Below, in pieces: positions 1-8,526 of a stretch of DNA of 64,000 nucleotides. The position numbers and the translations under genes were made by a program. Below the pieces are notes generated by a model. It was not told the origin of the DNA. It ran no database searches and saw only the letters and a program-made list of their open reading frames with translations. Position 1 is the stretch's first letter. Each line of letters begins with the position of its first letter. Source of the stretch: Streptomyces sp. NBC_00425 (lineage in GTDB: Bacteria; Actinomycetota; Actinomycetes; Streptomycetales; Streptomycetaceae); assembly GCF_036030735.1 (NCBI RefSeq), contig NZ_CP107928.1, positions 5,828,001-5,892,000 on the forward strand, read 5' to 3'.

Positions 1-20
1 GACGGCGACGGGCGCGACGG

Positions 21-42
21 GGACGGCTGAGCTTCGCCGTCC
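21..42 (+). terminator. Terminator-like hairpin at the window edge
   Basis: A 7-bp GC stem (21-27 with 36-42) with an 8-nt loop. A TGA at 28-30 closes a frame open from base 1, so this may be the 3' end of an upstream plus-strand gene. Only nine codons are visible, so neither reading can be tested here. Confidence 0.3.
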
Positions 43-162
43 GTCCGAAACGGGTGGAAACGGGGCGAAGGCGGGGGGTGTTCCGCCGGTTCCCCCGGGC
101 AGGAGACATCCTGAACCCGAACATGTCGGCGGCGACGCCGACACGCACGCCGTTCGGCTACG

Positions 163-173
163 TACAGACTGTA
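163..173. promoter_or_regulatory. Short perfect palindrome upstream of the ATPase-domain gene
   Basis: TACAG-A-CTGTA is an exact inverted repeat 60 nt before the start codon at 233. It sits in a comparatively AT-rich stretch (160-210) that also repeats GTTGAA. It could be an operator, but short palindromes also arise by chance. Confidence 0.3.
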
Positions 174-232
174 GTGATCGACTGTTGAACTGTGAACCGG
201 TTGAATCGGGGAATCGGTGAGGTGAAGCGCTG

Positions 233-781
233 ATGAGCACCACCCGGCCTTACTCGCCGGGCGACCGCGGCCCGGAGCCCAGCGGCGCTTCCGGGGCGTC
301 CCAAGGGGGCCCGCAGGAGGCCGGTGCGTCCGGAGGGGGCACGGCAGCCGTGGCCTCCGCGTCGTCCGGCGGCCCTCAGGTACGCAGACTGAGCTTCGAG
401 GACGCCAGCGGCGTCGTCCCGCTCGCCCGCGACTTCGCCCGGCAGGCGCTGTACGCCTGGGGCTGGCTGCCCGCAGCCACCGCCGACCAGCGGGCCGCCG
501 CCGAGGACGTGCTGCTCGTCGTCTCCGAGCTGGTCACCAACGCGTGCCTGCACGCCGACGGACCGGACGGGCTGGTCCTCGGCTGCGACAAGAAGGTGAT
601 CCGCGTCGAGGTCTCCGACCGCGGCACCGGACAGCCGGCACCCCGCACTCCGCACCGCGCGGGCCGCCCGGGCGGACACGGCATGTTCATCGTGCAGCGC
701 CTCTGTCTCGACTGGGGCGTCGTCCGCGCCCCCGGCCTCGCCGGCAAGACGGTCTGGGCAGAACTGGGCGCCCCGGCCTGA
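233..781 (+). CDS. ATP-binding regulatory protein (anti-sigma/serine-kinase type HATPase_c)
   Basis: A 182-aa protein with a disordered Gly/Ser/Pro-rich N-terminus of about 55 residues followed by a GHKL ATPase domain. The N-box ELVTNA, the G1 motif DRG and the glycine-rich lid GGHGM are visible, as in SpoIIAB/RsbW-type anti-sigma kinases, which bind a sigma factor or an anti-anti-sigma factor in the cytoplasm. The start is well placed: GAGGTGA lies 7 nt before the ATG. Streptomyces carries dozens of these proteins, many with unknown partners. No sigma factor or STAS gene lies within the visible neighbourhood, so the target cannot be named. Confidence 0.85.
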   Translation: MSTTRPYSPGDRGPEPSGASGASQGGPQEAGASGGGTAAVASASSGGPQVRRLSFEDASGVVPLARDFARQALYAWGWLPAATADQRAAAEDVLLVVSELVTNACLHADGPDGLVLGCDKKVIRVEVSDRGTGQPAPRTPHRAGRPGGHGMFIVQRLCLDWGVVRAPGLAGKTVWAELGAPA

Positions 782-804
782 CCCGCCCGGCCGCCCCTGC
801 CTGA

Positions 805-1299
<495 letters not shown>

Positions 1300-1348
1300 T
1301 GATGCCTCGTCAGTAAGGGCGGGGCGGTGGGAGGGAGGGGACGGGACC

Positions 1349-2056
1349 GTGTCGAACCGGAAGCGAACCGCCGCGCTCGCGACTGCCGCGGCTCTGGCCG
1401 GCGCGGCGGTGGTCTGGACGGCCGCCCCCGCGGCCGTGGCCGAGGTCGTGAACGTCAACTACGGCTGCAAGACCCCGATCGGCGACAAGAGCGCCGTCTC
1501 GCCCATCGACATCAAGGCCGTCAAGAGCGGTGACGGCTACCGGATCACCATGTCCTGGCAGAAGGGCGTGTCCTCCAGCCCGGTCGAACTCGGCGCCGGT
1601 TCCATGAAGCCGAGCGCCACCGTCAAGCTGGGCGGCGCCGACAGCGGCACCCTGGACGTCACCGGGCCCGCCAACCAGGCCGCGATCCCCGAGAACACCC
1701 CCATCAAGATCAACGACCTCAGCGGCACCTACACGCCGAAGAAGTCCGGCAAGGTCACCTTCACGGCCGGCGTGCTCACCATCAAGGCGCTCGGCACGAC
1801 GACCACGTGCACGCCCTCCAACACCCCGGGCCCCTCCCTCACCCTCGACGTGACGGCGGCGGGCGGCGGCTCCGGCGGTGGCTCCGGCTCCGGCGGGACG
1901 ACGGGCTCCGGCGGTTCCGGCGGCGATCTCCCGCAGACCGGCCCCGAGGACTCGGCGATCGCCCTCGGCACCCTCGGCGGCACCGTCCTGCTGGCCGGCG
2001 CGGCGGGCGCCCTGTGGCTGACCCGGCGCAACCAGCCGGCGCGCACCCGCCACTGA
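1349..2056 (+). CDS. LPXTG-anchored surface protein with one two-cysteine beta domain
   Basis: A 235-aa exported protein. It has a Sec signal peptide (residues 1-35, KRK-type n-region and Ala-rich core), one domain of about 125 residues framed by two cysteines (YGCKTP at its start, TTTCTP at its end), a Gly/Ser linker, and a C-terminal sorting signal: LPQTG, a hydrophobic helix and a basic tail. Sortase should link it to peptidoglycan. The GTG at 1349 is chosen because it follows GGAGGGAGGGG and gives a proper signal peptide; the frame is open further upstream. The domain is clearly homologous to the C-terminal domain of the protein at 4264-5586. It is the first gene of a four-gene surface operon. 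Function is unknown. Confidence 0.85.
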   Translation: MSNRKRTAALATAAALAGAAVVWTAAPAAVAEVVNVNYGCKTPIGDKSAVSPIDIKAVKSGDGYRITMSWQKGVSSSPVELGAGSMKPSATVKLGGADSGTLDVTGPANQAAIPENTPIKINDLSGTYTPKKSGKVTFTAGVLTIKALGTTTTCTPSNTPGPSLTLDVTAAGGGSGGGSGSGGTTGSGGSGGDLPQTGPEDSAIALGTLGGTVLLAGAAGALWLTRRNQPARTRH

Positions 2057-2099
2057 CCGCACCGCACCGCCCCCCCGCGCACGAGTGCTGGAGCCGCCG

Positions 2100-2951
2100 A
2101 TGCCGTACCCCGCAGCCCGCGCCCCGCTGCTGTCCCTGCCGCTGGTCCTGCTGCTGTCCCTGCCCCTGCTGCTCGCCGCCGCGCCCGCGGACTCCGGCGG
2201 GGGCTGGGCGGCGGCGCCCTCGGGAGGCGGACGGCCGTCCTTCTACTGCGAGGGGGTGCCCGGCGCGGTGCTCCAGGACACGGTGGCCGTCGTCAACCGG
2301 GGCGCCGGGCCGCTCACCGTACGGCTGCGGGCGGCCGGCGCCGGTCTGCGTGTCGCGTTCGCCGGGCCGGCCGCCCTCGCCGTGCCCGCCCGCACCCGCG
2401 CCGAGGTCCCCTTCACGGTGACGGTCCCGGCGGACGCCCGGCCCGGCGACGTCGCCGGCGGGATCGTCGTGCGGGACGCGGCCGGCCGGGAGACCGTCGT
2501 GCCGCTGCTGGTCCGGGTCGGCGGTCCGCGGCTGGCCGCGCTGACCGTCGAGCGGGTGGCCGTGCACGGCGACCGCATCACGTACGAGCTGGTCAACCGA
2601 GGCACCACGGTCCTCGTCCCGCGGCTCGCCGTGCACGCGGACGGCGTCCTCGGGGCCGTCCTCGACCGGGCCCCGCGCACCCTGCCCGTCCGGCTCCCGC
2701 CGGGCCGCCGCCTCGTCCTCGACGAGCCCTGGCCGAACCGTCCCGCCCTGGACGCGGTCACCGTGCGCCTGACGGTCACCGCTCAGGGCGCGGCGCCGGC
2801 CACCGGGCGCGCGTCGGCCCGCTTCGTGCCGTGGGCCGCGACGGCGGGCACGGCGGCCGGCGCGCTGTCGGCGGCGGCCGTGGTGGCCGTACGACGACGC
2901 GGGCGCCGCCCGGCCGCCGCGCGAGCCGAGTCGAGAGGAGCGCCGGCGTGA
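2100..2951 (+). CDS. Secreted membrane-anchored protein, DUF916/WxL-partner-like
   Basis: A 283-aa protein with a long Leu-rich signal peptide, an extracellular part of about 220 residues and a C-terminal helix (WAATAGTAAGALSAAAVVAV) followed by a basic tail. The segment around FYCEGVPGAVLQDTVAVVN and the alternation of short beta strands recall DUF916 proteins, which in Firmicutes accompany WxL surface proteins and contact peptidoglycan; that resemblance is my inference from pattern. The start at 2100 has CTGGAG 6 nt upstream; an in-frame GTG at 2085 is the alternative. Its stop overlaps the next start (GTGA), implying translational coupling. Confidence 0.7.
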   Translation: MPYPAARAPLLSLPLVLLLSLPLLLAAAPADSGGGWAAAPSGGGRPSFYCEGVPGAVLQDTVAVVNRGAGPLTVRLRAAGAGLRVAFAGPAALAVPARTRAEVPFTVTVPADARPGDVAGGIVVRDAAGRETVVPLLVRVGGPRLAALTVERVAVHGDRITYELVNRGTTVLVPRLAVHADGVLGAVLDRAPRTLPVRLPPGRRLVLDEPWPNRPALDAVTVRLTVTAQGAAPATGRASARFVPWAATAGTAAGALSAAAVVAVRRRGRRPAAARAESRGAPA

Positions 2952-4267
2952 GAGGCAAGCCGCGCAGCACGGTGACGGCGACGCCGCCGGCCGTGCGCCC
3001 GTCCCTGCTGCTGTTCCTGTTCCTGGCCCTGCTCGTGCCGTTCCTGTCGCTGCCGGCGGCCGGTCCGGCGGCCGCCGCCGGCAAGCCGGCCGTGACGCTC
3101 TCCACCGCCCAGGCGGGCGCGGGCGGTTCGGTCACCGTCAACGGCAGCGGCTGGCGGCCGCGCACACTGGTGATGCTGCTGATCTGCGGGCAGGCGACGC
3201 CGGCCCGGGGGGTCGTCGGCGGGACCAACTCGTGCGCCAACGCCGACGGCCGCGCCGTCACCACCGACGCCGACGGCCGCTTCAGCCGGCCGCTGCCGGT
3301 GGCCGAACCGCCGGCGCCCTGTCCGTGCGTGGTGCACGCGGCCACCGCGACCGGTGCGAAGGCACAGGCCGACGCGGTGTTCCAGGTGGCCGGGCACCCC
3401 GTCCGGCCGCTGCCCGCGGCGACGACCGGCGGACGGCTGTCGGTGCTCACCGACACGCGGCTCGAGGGTTCCGGCGGTCTGCTCACCTGGTTCGGCGCGC
3501 CGCCCTCCCGCACGCTCGTCTTCACCGTCGGCAACGTGGGCACCGGTCCCGTCGAGAACCCCGTCTTCCGCGTCGGCACCGCGCACGGGGTGTTCGCCCC
3601 GCAGTGGGACGAGCGTCAGTGGCACGGCACGATCCGCCCCGGCGGGAAGGCCCGCGTCGAGCTGCCCGTGGAGCTCGCCGCCGGCGCCCACGGCGACTAC
3701 ACCGTCTCCCTCGAGTACGGCGGGAAGGTCCTCGCCGAGCAGCCGTGGGGCGTCGGCCGCCCTTGGGGCGTGACCCTCTTCTGGATCCTGCTCTGCCTGG
3801 TGGTGCCGGCGGCGCTCTTCCGCATCGGGATGGCCGTGGTGGACCGGGTGCGCCCCCGCCCGGCGGTCCGGCGGCCGGCCCGTGCCCGCCGTCCGGGACG
3901 CCGGCGGCCGGTCCCGGAGCCCGAGCCGGCCGCCCTGTCGCACGCGACGCTGCCGTGGTTCACCCCGGACGGCGCTCCGGGCGGTACGGCCCTGCCCCCC
4001 GCACCCCACGACGACCCGCCGACGCTCCCGACGGGCTTCACCGCTCAGGCGCCGTCCCCGACTCCCACGGGTTCTGCGCCTCCCAGCGCTCCGGCGGCCT
4101 TCCCGACTCCGGCGCGTCCTGCGCCTCCCACCGCTCCCGCGGCCTCCGCGACTCCCGTGAGTCCCGCGCCTCCCCCTCCTGCGGCGCCCCCCGTGAGTCC
4201 TCCGCCCCCCACGCATCCCACGAGTTCACCGAGCCCCACGACTCCCCACAGGAAGGGATCCACGTGA
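2948..4267 (+). CDS. Membrane protein with neocarzinostatin-like Ig domain and Pro-rich tail
   Basis: A 439-aa protein: signal peptide (about 1-45), a first extracellular domain (about 46-140), a second beta-rich domain (to about 270), one transmembrane helix (LFWILLCLVVPAALF) and a cytoplasmic tail of about 150 residues rich in Pro, Ala and Thr. The first domain has VTVNGSGW, four cysteines and TTDADGRFS followed by CPCVV, a pattern shared with the Ig-like fold of neocarzinostatin-type apoproteins; this is inferred fold similarity, not evidence of antibiotic binding. The GTG start is fixed by AGAGGAG upstream and by overlap with the preceding stop; its own stop overlaps the next start in the same way. 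Confidence 0.75.
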   Translation: MRGKPRSTVTATPPAVRPSLLLFLFLALLVPFLSLPAAGPAAAAGKPAVTLSTAQAGAGGSVTVNGSGWRPRTLVMLLICGQATPARGVVGGTNSCANADGRAVTTDADGRFSRPLPVAEPPAPCPCVVHAATATGAKAQADAVFQVAGHPVRPLPAATTGGRLSVLTDTRLEGSGGLLTWFGAPPSRTLVFTVGNVGTGPVENPVFRVGTAHGVFAPQWDERQWHGTIRPGGKARVELPVELAAGAHGDYTVSLEYGGKVLAEQPWGVGRPWGVTLFWILLCLVVPAALFRIGMAVVDRVRPRPAVRRPARARRPGRRRPVPEPEPAALSHATLPWFTPDGAPGGTALPPAPHDDPPTLPTGFTAQAPSPTPTGSAPPSAPAAFPTPARPAPPTAPAASATPVSPAPPPPAAPPVSPPPPTHPTSSPSPTTPHRKGST

Positions 4268-5586
4268 GTGAGAGAGCCATACCCTCCGAGCGGGCGCCCG
4301 CCCGGAAGCGAGCGGCCGTCGCGGGCGCCGCCGTCATGCTCACCGGGGCGGCCGTCCTGCTGGGCGTGACCGCCGCACCGGCACAGGCCGCGGAGGTCGC
4401 CTACGCCACCAAGTGCGTACCGCCCTCCGGCATCGGCCTGCCCGACGTCAACGGCACCACCAAGGTCGAGATCACCGCGCCGGCCACGGCCAAGGTGGGC
4501 GATACCGTCGACGTCGTCTGGAAGTTCACCCAGGCCGCGTCGAGGAACCCCGACATCATCGACCTGCCCGCGAACTCGGTGCAGCCGTCCGGCACTCTCA
4601 AGGCGGCCGGCGCGCAGAGCGCGGACATCGCGATGCAGGGGACCCGGCAGAACCCGGCGATCCCCAAGGGCGGCGCGATGACGCTGTCCGACATGAAGGG
4701 CACGCTGAAGCTGACGGCGGCCGGTCAGGTGACGCTGACGCCGGACGCCTACGTGGTCAACGCGCTGTCGACCGACACCCGGTGCGCGCCGACGGAGGCG
4801 GTCCAGCCGGCGGCGACCATCACCGTGACGGCGGGATCGGGGAGTTCGGGATCGAGTTCGTCCTCGCCGAGCACGTCCACCACTCCCTCGCAGAGCCGGT
4901 CACCGTCGTCGAGCGCGTCGTCCACGCCCAGCACCACCCCGTCGGCGTCCGCGAGCGGCGACAGCGGCGCGACCGACTTCACGGGCAAGGTCGTCGACAT
5001 CCCCTACACCTGCCAGTCGCCGATCGGCGTCAAGAGGGCGACCTCGCCCATCCAGATCAACGCACGCAAGAACAGCGGGAGTTACGACCTCACCGTGCAG
5101 TTCAAGAAGTCGGTCATGGACAGCCCCATCGCCATCCCGGCCGGCAAGGTGAAGCCGATCCTGCAGGTCGTGCTGGGTGGCGCGGACAAGGGGTCGGTGA
5201 GGGTGGAAGGCCCGCTGAACGCCGCGCCGATCCCGCAGAACAGCCCCATCAAGATCCCGGACCTCAAGGGCGTCTACAAGCCCGGCGCGACCGGTGAGTC
5301 CACGCTCTCCCCGGGCGTCCTCACCGTCGAGGCCATGGGCACGACCACCACCTGCACCCCGGACAGCACGGCCGTCTCCCTCACGCTGGACACCGCGGAA
5401 CAGGCGAGCGGCGCGTCCGGCGGCGGCTCGTCGTCCTCGGGCGGGTCGACGTCGGCGAGCGGCGGTCTCGCGGAGACGGGCTCCGGCGACCACGGCGCCC
5501 TGAAGGCGCTGGGCCTGGTGGCGGGCACGGCGATCCTGCTGGGCGGCGCGGTGTTCACCTTCATGCCCGGGAGGAGGGCGAACTGA
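4264..5586 (+). CDS. Sortase-anchored surface protein with two two-cysteine domains
   Basis: A 440-aa exported protein. After the signal peptide (ends near AQAAEV) come a first domain (starting YATKC, ending DTRCAP), a Ser/Thr-rich linker, a second domain (starting YTCQSP, ending TTTCTP), a second Ser/Gly linker and an LAETG sorting signal with helix and basic tail. LAXTG motifs are typical substrates of actinobacterial class E sortases. Domain 2 matches the single domain of the 1349 protein almost throughout, including PENTPIKI versus PQNSPIKI; domain 1 is a distant copy. The GTG start follows AGGAAGGG and overlaps the upstream stop. Last gene of the operon, ending at a strong hairpin. Confidence 0.85.
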   Translation: MSERAIPSERAPARKRAAVAGAAVMLTGAAVLLGVTAAPAQAAEVAYATKCVPPSGIGLPDVNGTTKVEITAPATAKVGDTVDVVWKFTQAASRNPDIIDLPANSVQPSGTLKAAGAQSADIAMQGTRQNPAIPKGGAMTLSDMKGTLKLTAAGQVTLTPDAYVVNALSTDTRCAPTEAVQPAATITVTAGSGSSGSSSSSPSTSTTPSQSRSPSSSASSTPSTTPSASASGDSGATDFTGKVVDIPYTCQSPIGVKRATSPIQINARKNSGSYDLTVQFKKSVMDSPIAIPAGKVKPILQVVLGGADKGSVRVEGPLNAAPIPQNSPIKIPDLKGVYKPGATGESTLSPGVLTVEAMGTTTTCTPDSTAVSLTLDTAEQASGASGGGSSSSGGSTSASGGLAETGSGDHGALKALGLVAGTAILLGGAVFTFMPGRRAN

Positions 5587-5604
5587 GCCGAGGCGGAACG
5601 ACGA

Positions 5605-5643
5605 CGGAGGGCCGCCGTACCCGTGGGGTACGGCGGCCCTCCG
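5605..5643. terminator. Bidirectional terminator between convergent genes
   Basis: An 18-bp perfect stem (5605-5622 with 5626-5643) with a 3-nt loop. It lies between the surface-protein operon and the convergent peptide transporter gene and can serve both. Confidence 0.85.
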
Positions 5644-5671
5644 TCGGCACGGAAGCGGATGTCAGCGCACG

Positions 5672-7168
5672 TCAGTGCACGTCCCCCATGAGCTCCTCGA
5701 CCTTCCTGCGGTACATCCACACCGCCGCGCCGGCGAGGACGGCGAGCACGGCCTCCAGGGCCACGATGCCCGTCTTGTTGAGGTCGACGCCGGCGATGGA
5801 CAGCAGACCGGTCGTGGCGTCGCCCGCGGTGACGGCCAGGAACCAGACGCCCATCATCTGCGAGGCGTACTTGGCGGGCGCCATCTTCGTGGTGACGGAC
5901 AGACCGACGGGGGAGAGGGTCAGCTCGCCGACGGTCTGCACGAAGTAGATCGCCGCCAGCCACAGCGCGGCCGCCTTGTGACCGCCGTCGGCGATCGCCA
6001 GCGGGGCCAGGAACAGGAAGAACGACGCGCCGACCAGGACGAGGCCCATGGCGAACTTCGTCGCGGTGCTCGGCTCCTTGCCGCGCCGGGCCAGCGCCAG
6101 CCAGGCCCAGGCGAAGAGCGGGGCCAGTGCCATGATCAGGACCGGGTTGACCGACTGGTACCAGGAGACCGGGAAGTCCCAGCCGAAGACGCTGTTCTTC
6201 GCCGAGGACTCCGCGAACAGGGACAGCGTCGAGCCGCCCTGGTCGTAGATCATCCAGAACACGGCCGCGGCGACGAAGAACCAGACGTACGCCGTCAGCT
6301 TGGACTGCTCGGCGCGGTCCAGCTCCTTGTCGCGCTTCATCCGGGCGATGACGAGCACCGGGATGACCAGGCCGGCCACCGTGATCGGCACCAGCAGCCA
6401 GTTCAGCGTGTAGACGCCGGAGACGCCCACGACGGCGTAGAAGACGATCGCGACGGCCGCCCAGAACGCGGCCTTGCGCAGCGTGGCCGCCTTCTCCTGC
6501 GCCGACAGCGGCGTGGGGACGAGGTTCGAGCGGGCGCTGAGGTGGCGGCCGCCGAGCAGGAACTGGGTGAGGCCGAGGCCCATGCCGAGTGCGGCGAGCG
6601 CGAAGCCCAGGTGCCAGTTGACGTTCTCGCCGATGGTGCCGATGATCAGCGGCGCGGCGAACGCGCCCAGGTTGATGCCGATGTAGAACAGCGTGAAGCC
6701 GCCGTCGCGGCGCGGGTCGTCGGGCCCGTCGTAGAGGTGGCCGACCATCGTGGAGATGTTGGCCTTGAGCAGGCCGGAGCCGATGGCGACGAGACCGAGA
6801 CCCGCGTAGAAGGTGCCGGCGTTCGGCAGCGCGAGGGTCAGATGTCCGAGCATGATGATCGCGCCGGCGACGGCGACGGTCTTGCGGGGGCCGAGCACGC
6901 GGTCCGCGAACCAGCCGCCGGGCAGGGCGAGCAGGTACACGAGCGACAGGTAGACCGAGTAGATCGCGGTCGCCGTCGCGGCGCTGAGGTGCAGGCCGCC
7001 GGGGGCGACCAGGTACAGCGGGAGCAGGGCCCGCATGCCGTAGTAGGAGAAACGCTCCCACATCTCGGTCATGAAGAGAGTGGCCAGTCCGCGGGGGTGG
7101 CCGAAGAAGGTCTTCCCGGAGCCGGGGGTGCCCGGGCGGACCGAGTCCTTCGTCAGGCTGGACGCCAT
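5672..7168 (-). CDS. POT-family proton-coupled oligopeptide transporter
   Basis: A 498-aa inner-membrane transporter of the major facilitator superfamily, POT/PTR2 branch, importing di- and tripeptides with protons. The N-terminus carries the family hallmark EMWERFSYYGMRALL (helix 1, the ExxERFxYY proton-coupling motif), followed by GGWFADRVLGPRKTV and, mid-protein, FTLFYIGINLGAF. Length and the run of hydrophobic helices fit the 12-14 helix family. The ATG has AAGGA upstream. It is divergent from the two-component system at 7688, separated by about 520 nt. Confidence 0.93.
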   Translation of the reverse strand: MASSLTKDSVRPGTPGSGKTFFGHPRGLATLFMTEMWERFSYYGMRALLPLYLVAPGGLHLSAATATAIYSVYLSLVYLLALPGGWFADRVLGPRKTVAVAGAIIMLGHLTLALPNAGTFYAGLGLVAIGSGLLKANISTMVGHLYDGPDDPRRDGGFTLFYIGINLGAFAAPLIIGTIGENVNWHLGFALAALGMGLGLTQFLLGGRHLSARSNLVPTPLSAQEKAATLRKAAFWAAVAIVFYAVVGVSGVYTLNWLLVPITVAGLVIPVLVIARMKRDKELDRAEQSKLTAYVWFFVAAAVFWMIYDQGGSTLSLFAESSAKNSVFGWDFPVSWYQSVNPVLIMALAPLFAWAWLALARRGKEPSTATKFAMGLVLVGASFFLFLAPLAIADGGHKAAALWLAAIYFVQTVGELTLSPVGLSVTTKMAPAKYASQMMGVWFLAVTAGDATTGLLSIAGVDLNKTGIVALEAVLAVLAGAAVWMYRRKVEELMGDVH

Positions 7169-7652
7169 GTCGTTCCTTGCTGGTCGGGACGCGCCGCGAG
7201 AGCTCGCGCGCCCGGTGGGGGGCTGGCCGGCACCGGCGGACCGCGTCGCCCACCCCTACGCCCCGGGGGGGTCCGCTCCGGGTCGCGAAGCGGTGGACGG
7301 CGATCACCGGGATCCACGCCCCCTCCTCGGGGGCCCGGCCACAGGTCGTTCCTCGTCGGGGCCGGCGGACCGGCCCGCACACAGAAGAGACCCTCAGCGT
7401 CGAGCCGACCGCCAAAGGTCCATGTGTACTACAGGCGTTCTCTCACCATACGACAGCACAACGCCGCATATGGAAGGACTTGAGACACGGATCACAGGTG
7501 ATCAAGGAACCGGGGGCGACACTTCGAAGGTCTGCACCAGGATGCCATCCCCCGACCGCAGGTCCGTACCAACATCGACGGTCCCGTGGCCCCCGTCGGG
7601 CGGCCGGACTGTCCGGCATGTCCGGGGTAAGAAACCGCGTGGGCGATCACAC
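7169..7652. other. Divergent intergenic region upstream of transporter and response regulator
   Basis: No coding sequence is supported here. Part of it (about 7400-7510) is noticeably less GC-rich and may carry the transporter promoter. I see no strong palindrome or tRNA. Confidence 0.5.
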
Positions 7653-7681
7653 TTCGACGGTCGCCCGCCGCGGACTACCAT
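7653..7681 (+). promoter_or_regulatory. Promoter of a probably leaderless response-regulator mRNA
   Basis: A -35-like TTCGAC (7653-7658), a 17-nt spacer and a -10-like TACCAT (7676-7681). The -10 ends only 6 nt before the ATG at 7688, so transcription would start at or next to the start codon, and no Shine-Dalgarno sequence is present. Confidence 0.6.
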
Positions 7682-7687
7682 CAGCTC

Positions 7688-8365
7688 ATGACCCGAGTAC
7701 TGCTCGCCGAGGACGACGCGTCCATCTCGGAGCCGCTGGCCCGCGCACTGCGCAGGGAAGGCTACGAGGTCGAGGTGCGCGAGGACGGCCCCACCGCGCT
7801 GGACGCCGGAATGCAGGGCGGCGTCGACCTGGTCGTGCTGGACCTCGGTCTGCCCGGCATGGACGGCCTGGAGGTGGCCCGGCGGCTGCGCTCCGAGGGC
7901 CACGCCATTCCGATCCTGATCCTGACCGCGCGCGCCGACGAGGTGGACACCGTCGTCGGACTGGACGCGGGCGCGGACGACTACGTCACCAAGCCCTTCC
8001 GGCTGGCCGAGCTGCTCGCCCGGGTCCGGGCCCTGCTGCGGCGCGGTGCGTCCGAACCGCAGCAGCCGCCCGCCACGCACGGCGTGCGCATCGACGTCGA
8101 GTCGCACCGCGCGTGGATGGGCGAGGAGGAACTCCAGCTCACCGCCAAGGAGTTCGACCTGCTGCGGGTCCTGGTGCGCGACGCGGGCCGGGTCGTCACC
8201 CGCGACCAGCTGATGCGCGAGGTGTGGGACACCACCTGGTGGTCGTCGACCAAGACCCTCGACATGCACATCTCCTGGCTGCGCAAGAAGCTCGGCGACG
8301 ACGCGGCCAACCCCCGCTACATCGCCACCGTACGAGGTGTGGGCTTCCGCTTCGAGAAGAGCTGA
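7688..8365 (+). CDS. OmpR/PhoB-family response regulator
   Basis: A 225-aa two-component regulator. The receiver domain has the acidic pair E8/D9-D10, phospho-acceptor D52 in LVVLDLGLPGMDG, T80 and K102 in YVTKPF. The C-terminal winged helix includes LTAKEFDLLRVLVRDAGRVV and ends RYIATVRGVGFRFE. It should bind DNA directly when phosphorylated by the kinase encoded 160 nt downstream. The promoter geometry predicts a leaderless transcript. The regulated genes cannot be deduced here, although the divergent peptide transporter is an obvious candidate. Confidence 0.95.
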   Translation: MTRVLLAEDDASISEPLARALRREGYEVEVREDGPTALDAGMQGGVDLVVLDLGLPGMDGLEVARRLRSEGHAIPILILTARADEVDTVVGLDAGADDYVTKPFRLAELLARVRALLRRGASEPQQPPATHGVRIDVESHRAWMGEEELQLTAKEFDLLRVLVRDAGRVVTRDQLMREVWDTTWWSSTKTLDMHISWLRKKLGDDAANPRYIATVRGVGFRFEKS

Positions 8366-8526
8366 CTGCTCCGCCGGGGTGGGCCCGGACGACGCGCGTC
8401 TCCATCGGCTCGGCTTGTGCGGGATGCGCGTCCTCGGGCCGGTGGGGGGCCGGTCGCGCAGTTCCCCGCGCCCCTTGAGGGCGCTGTGCAAACCGCTCTC
8501 GTCACGTCACCGCCCCGGAGGGCACC

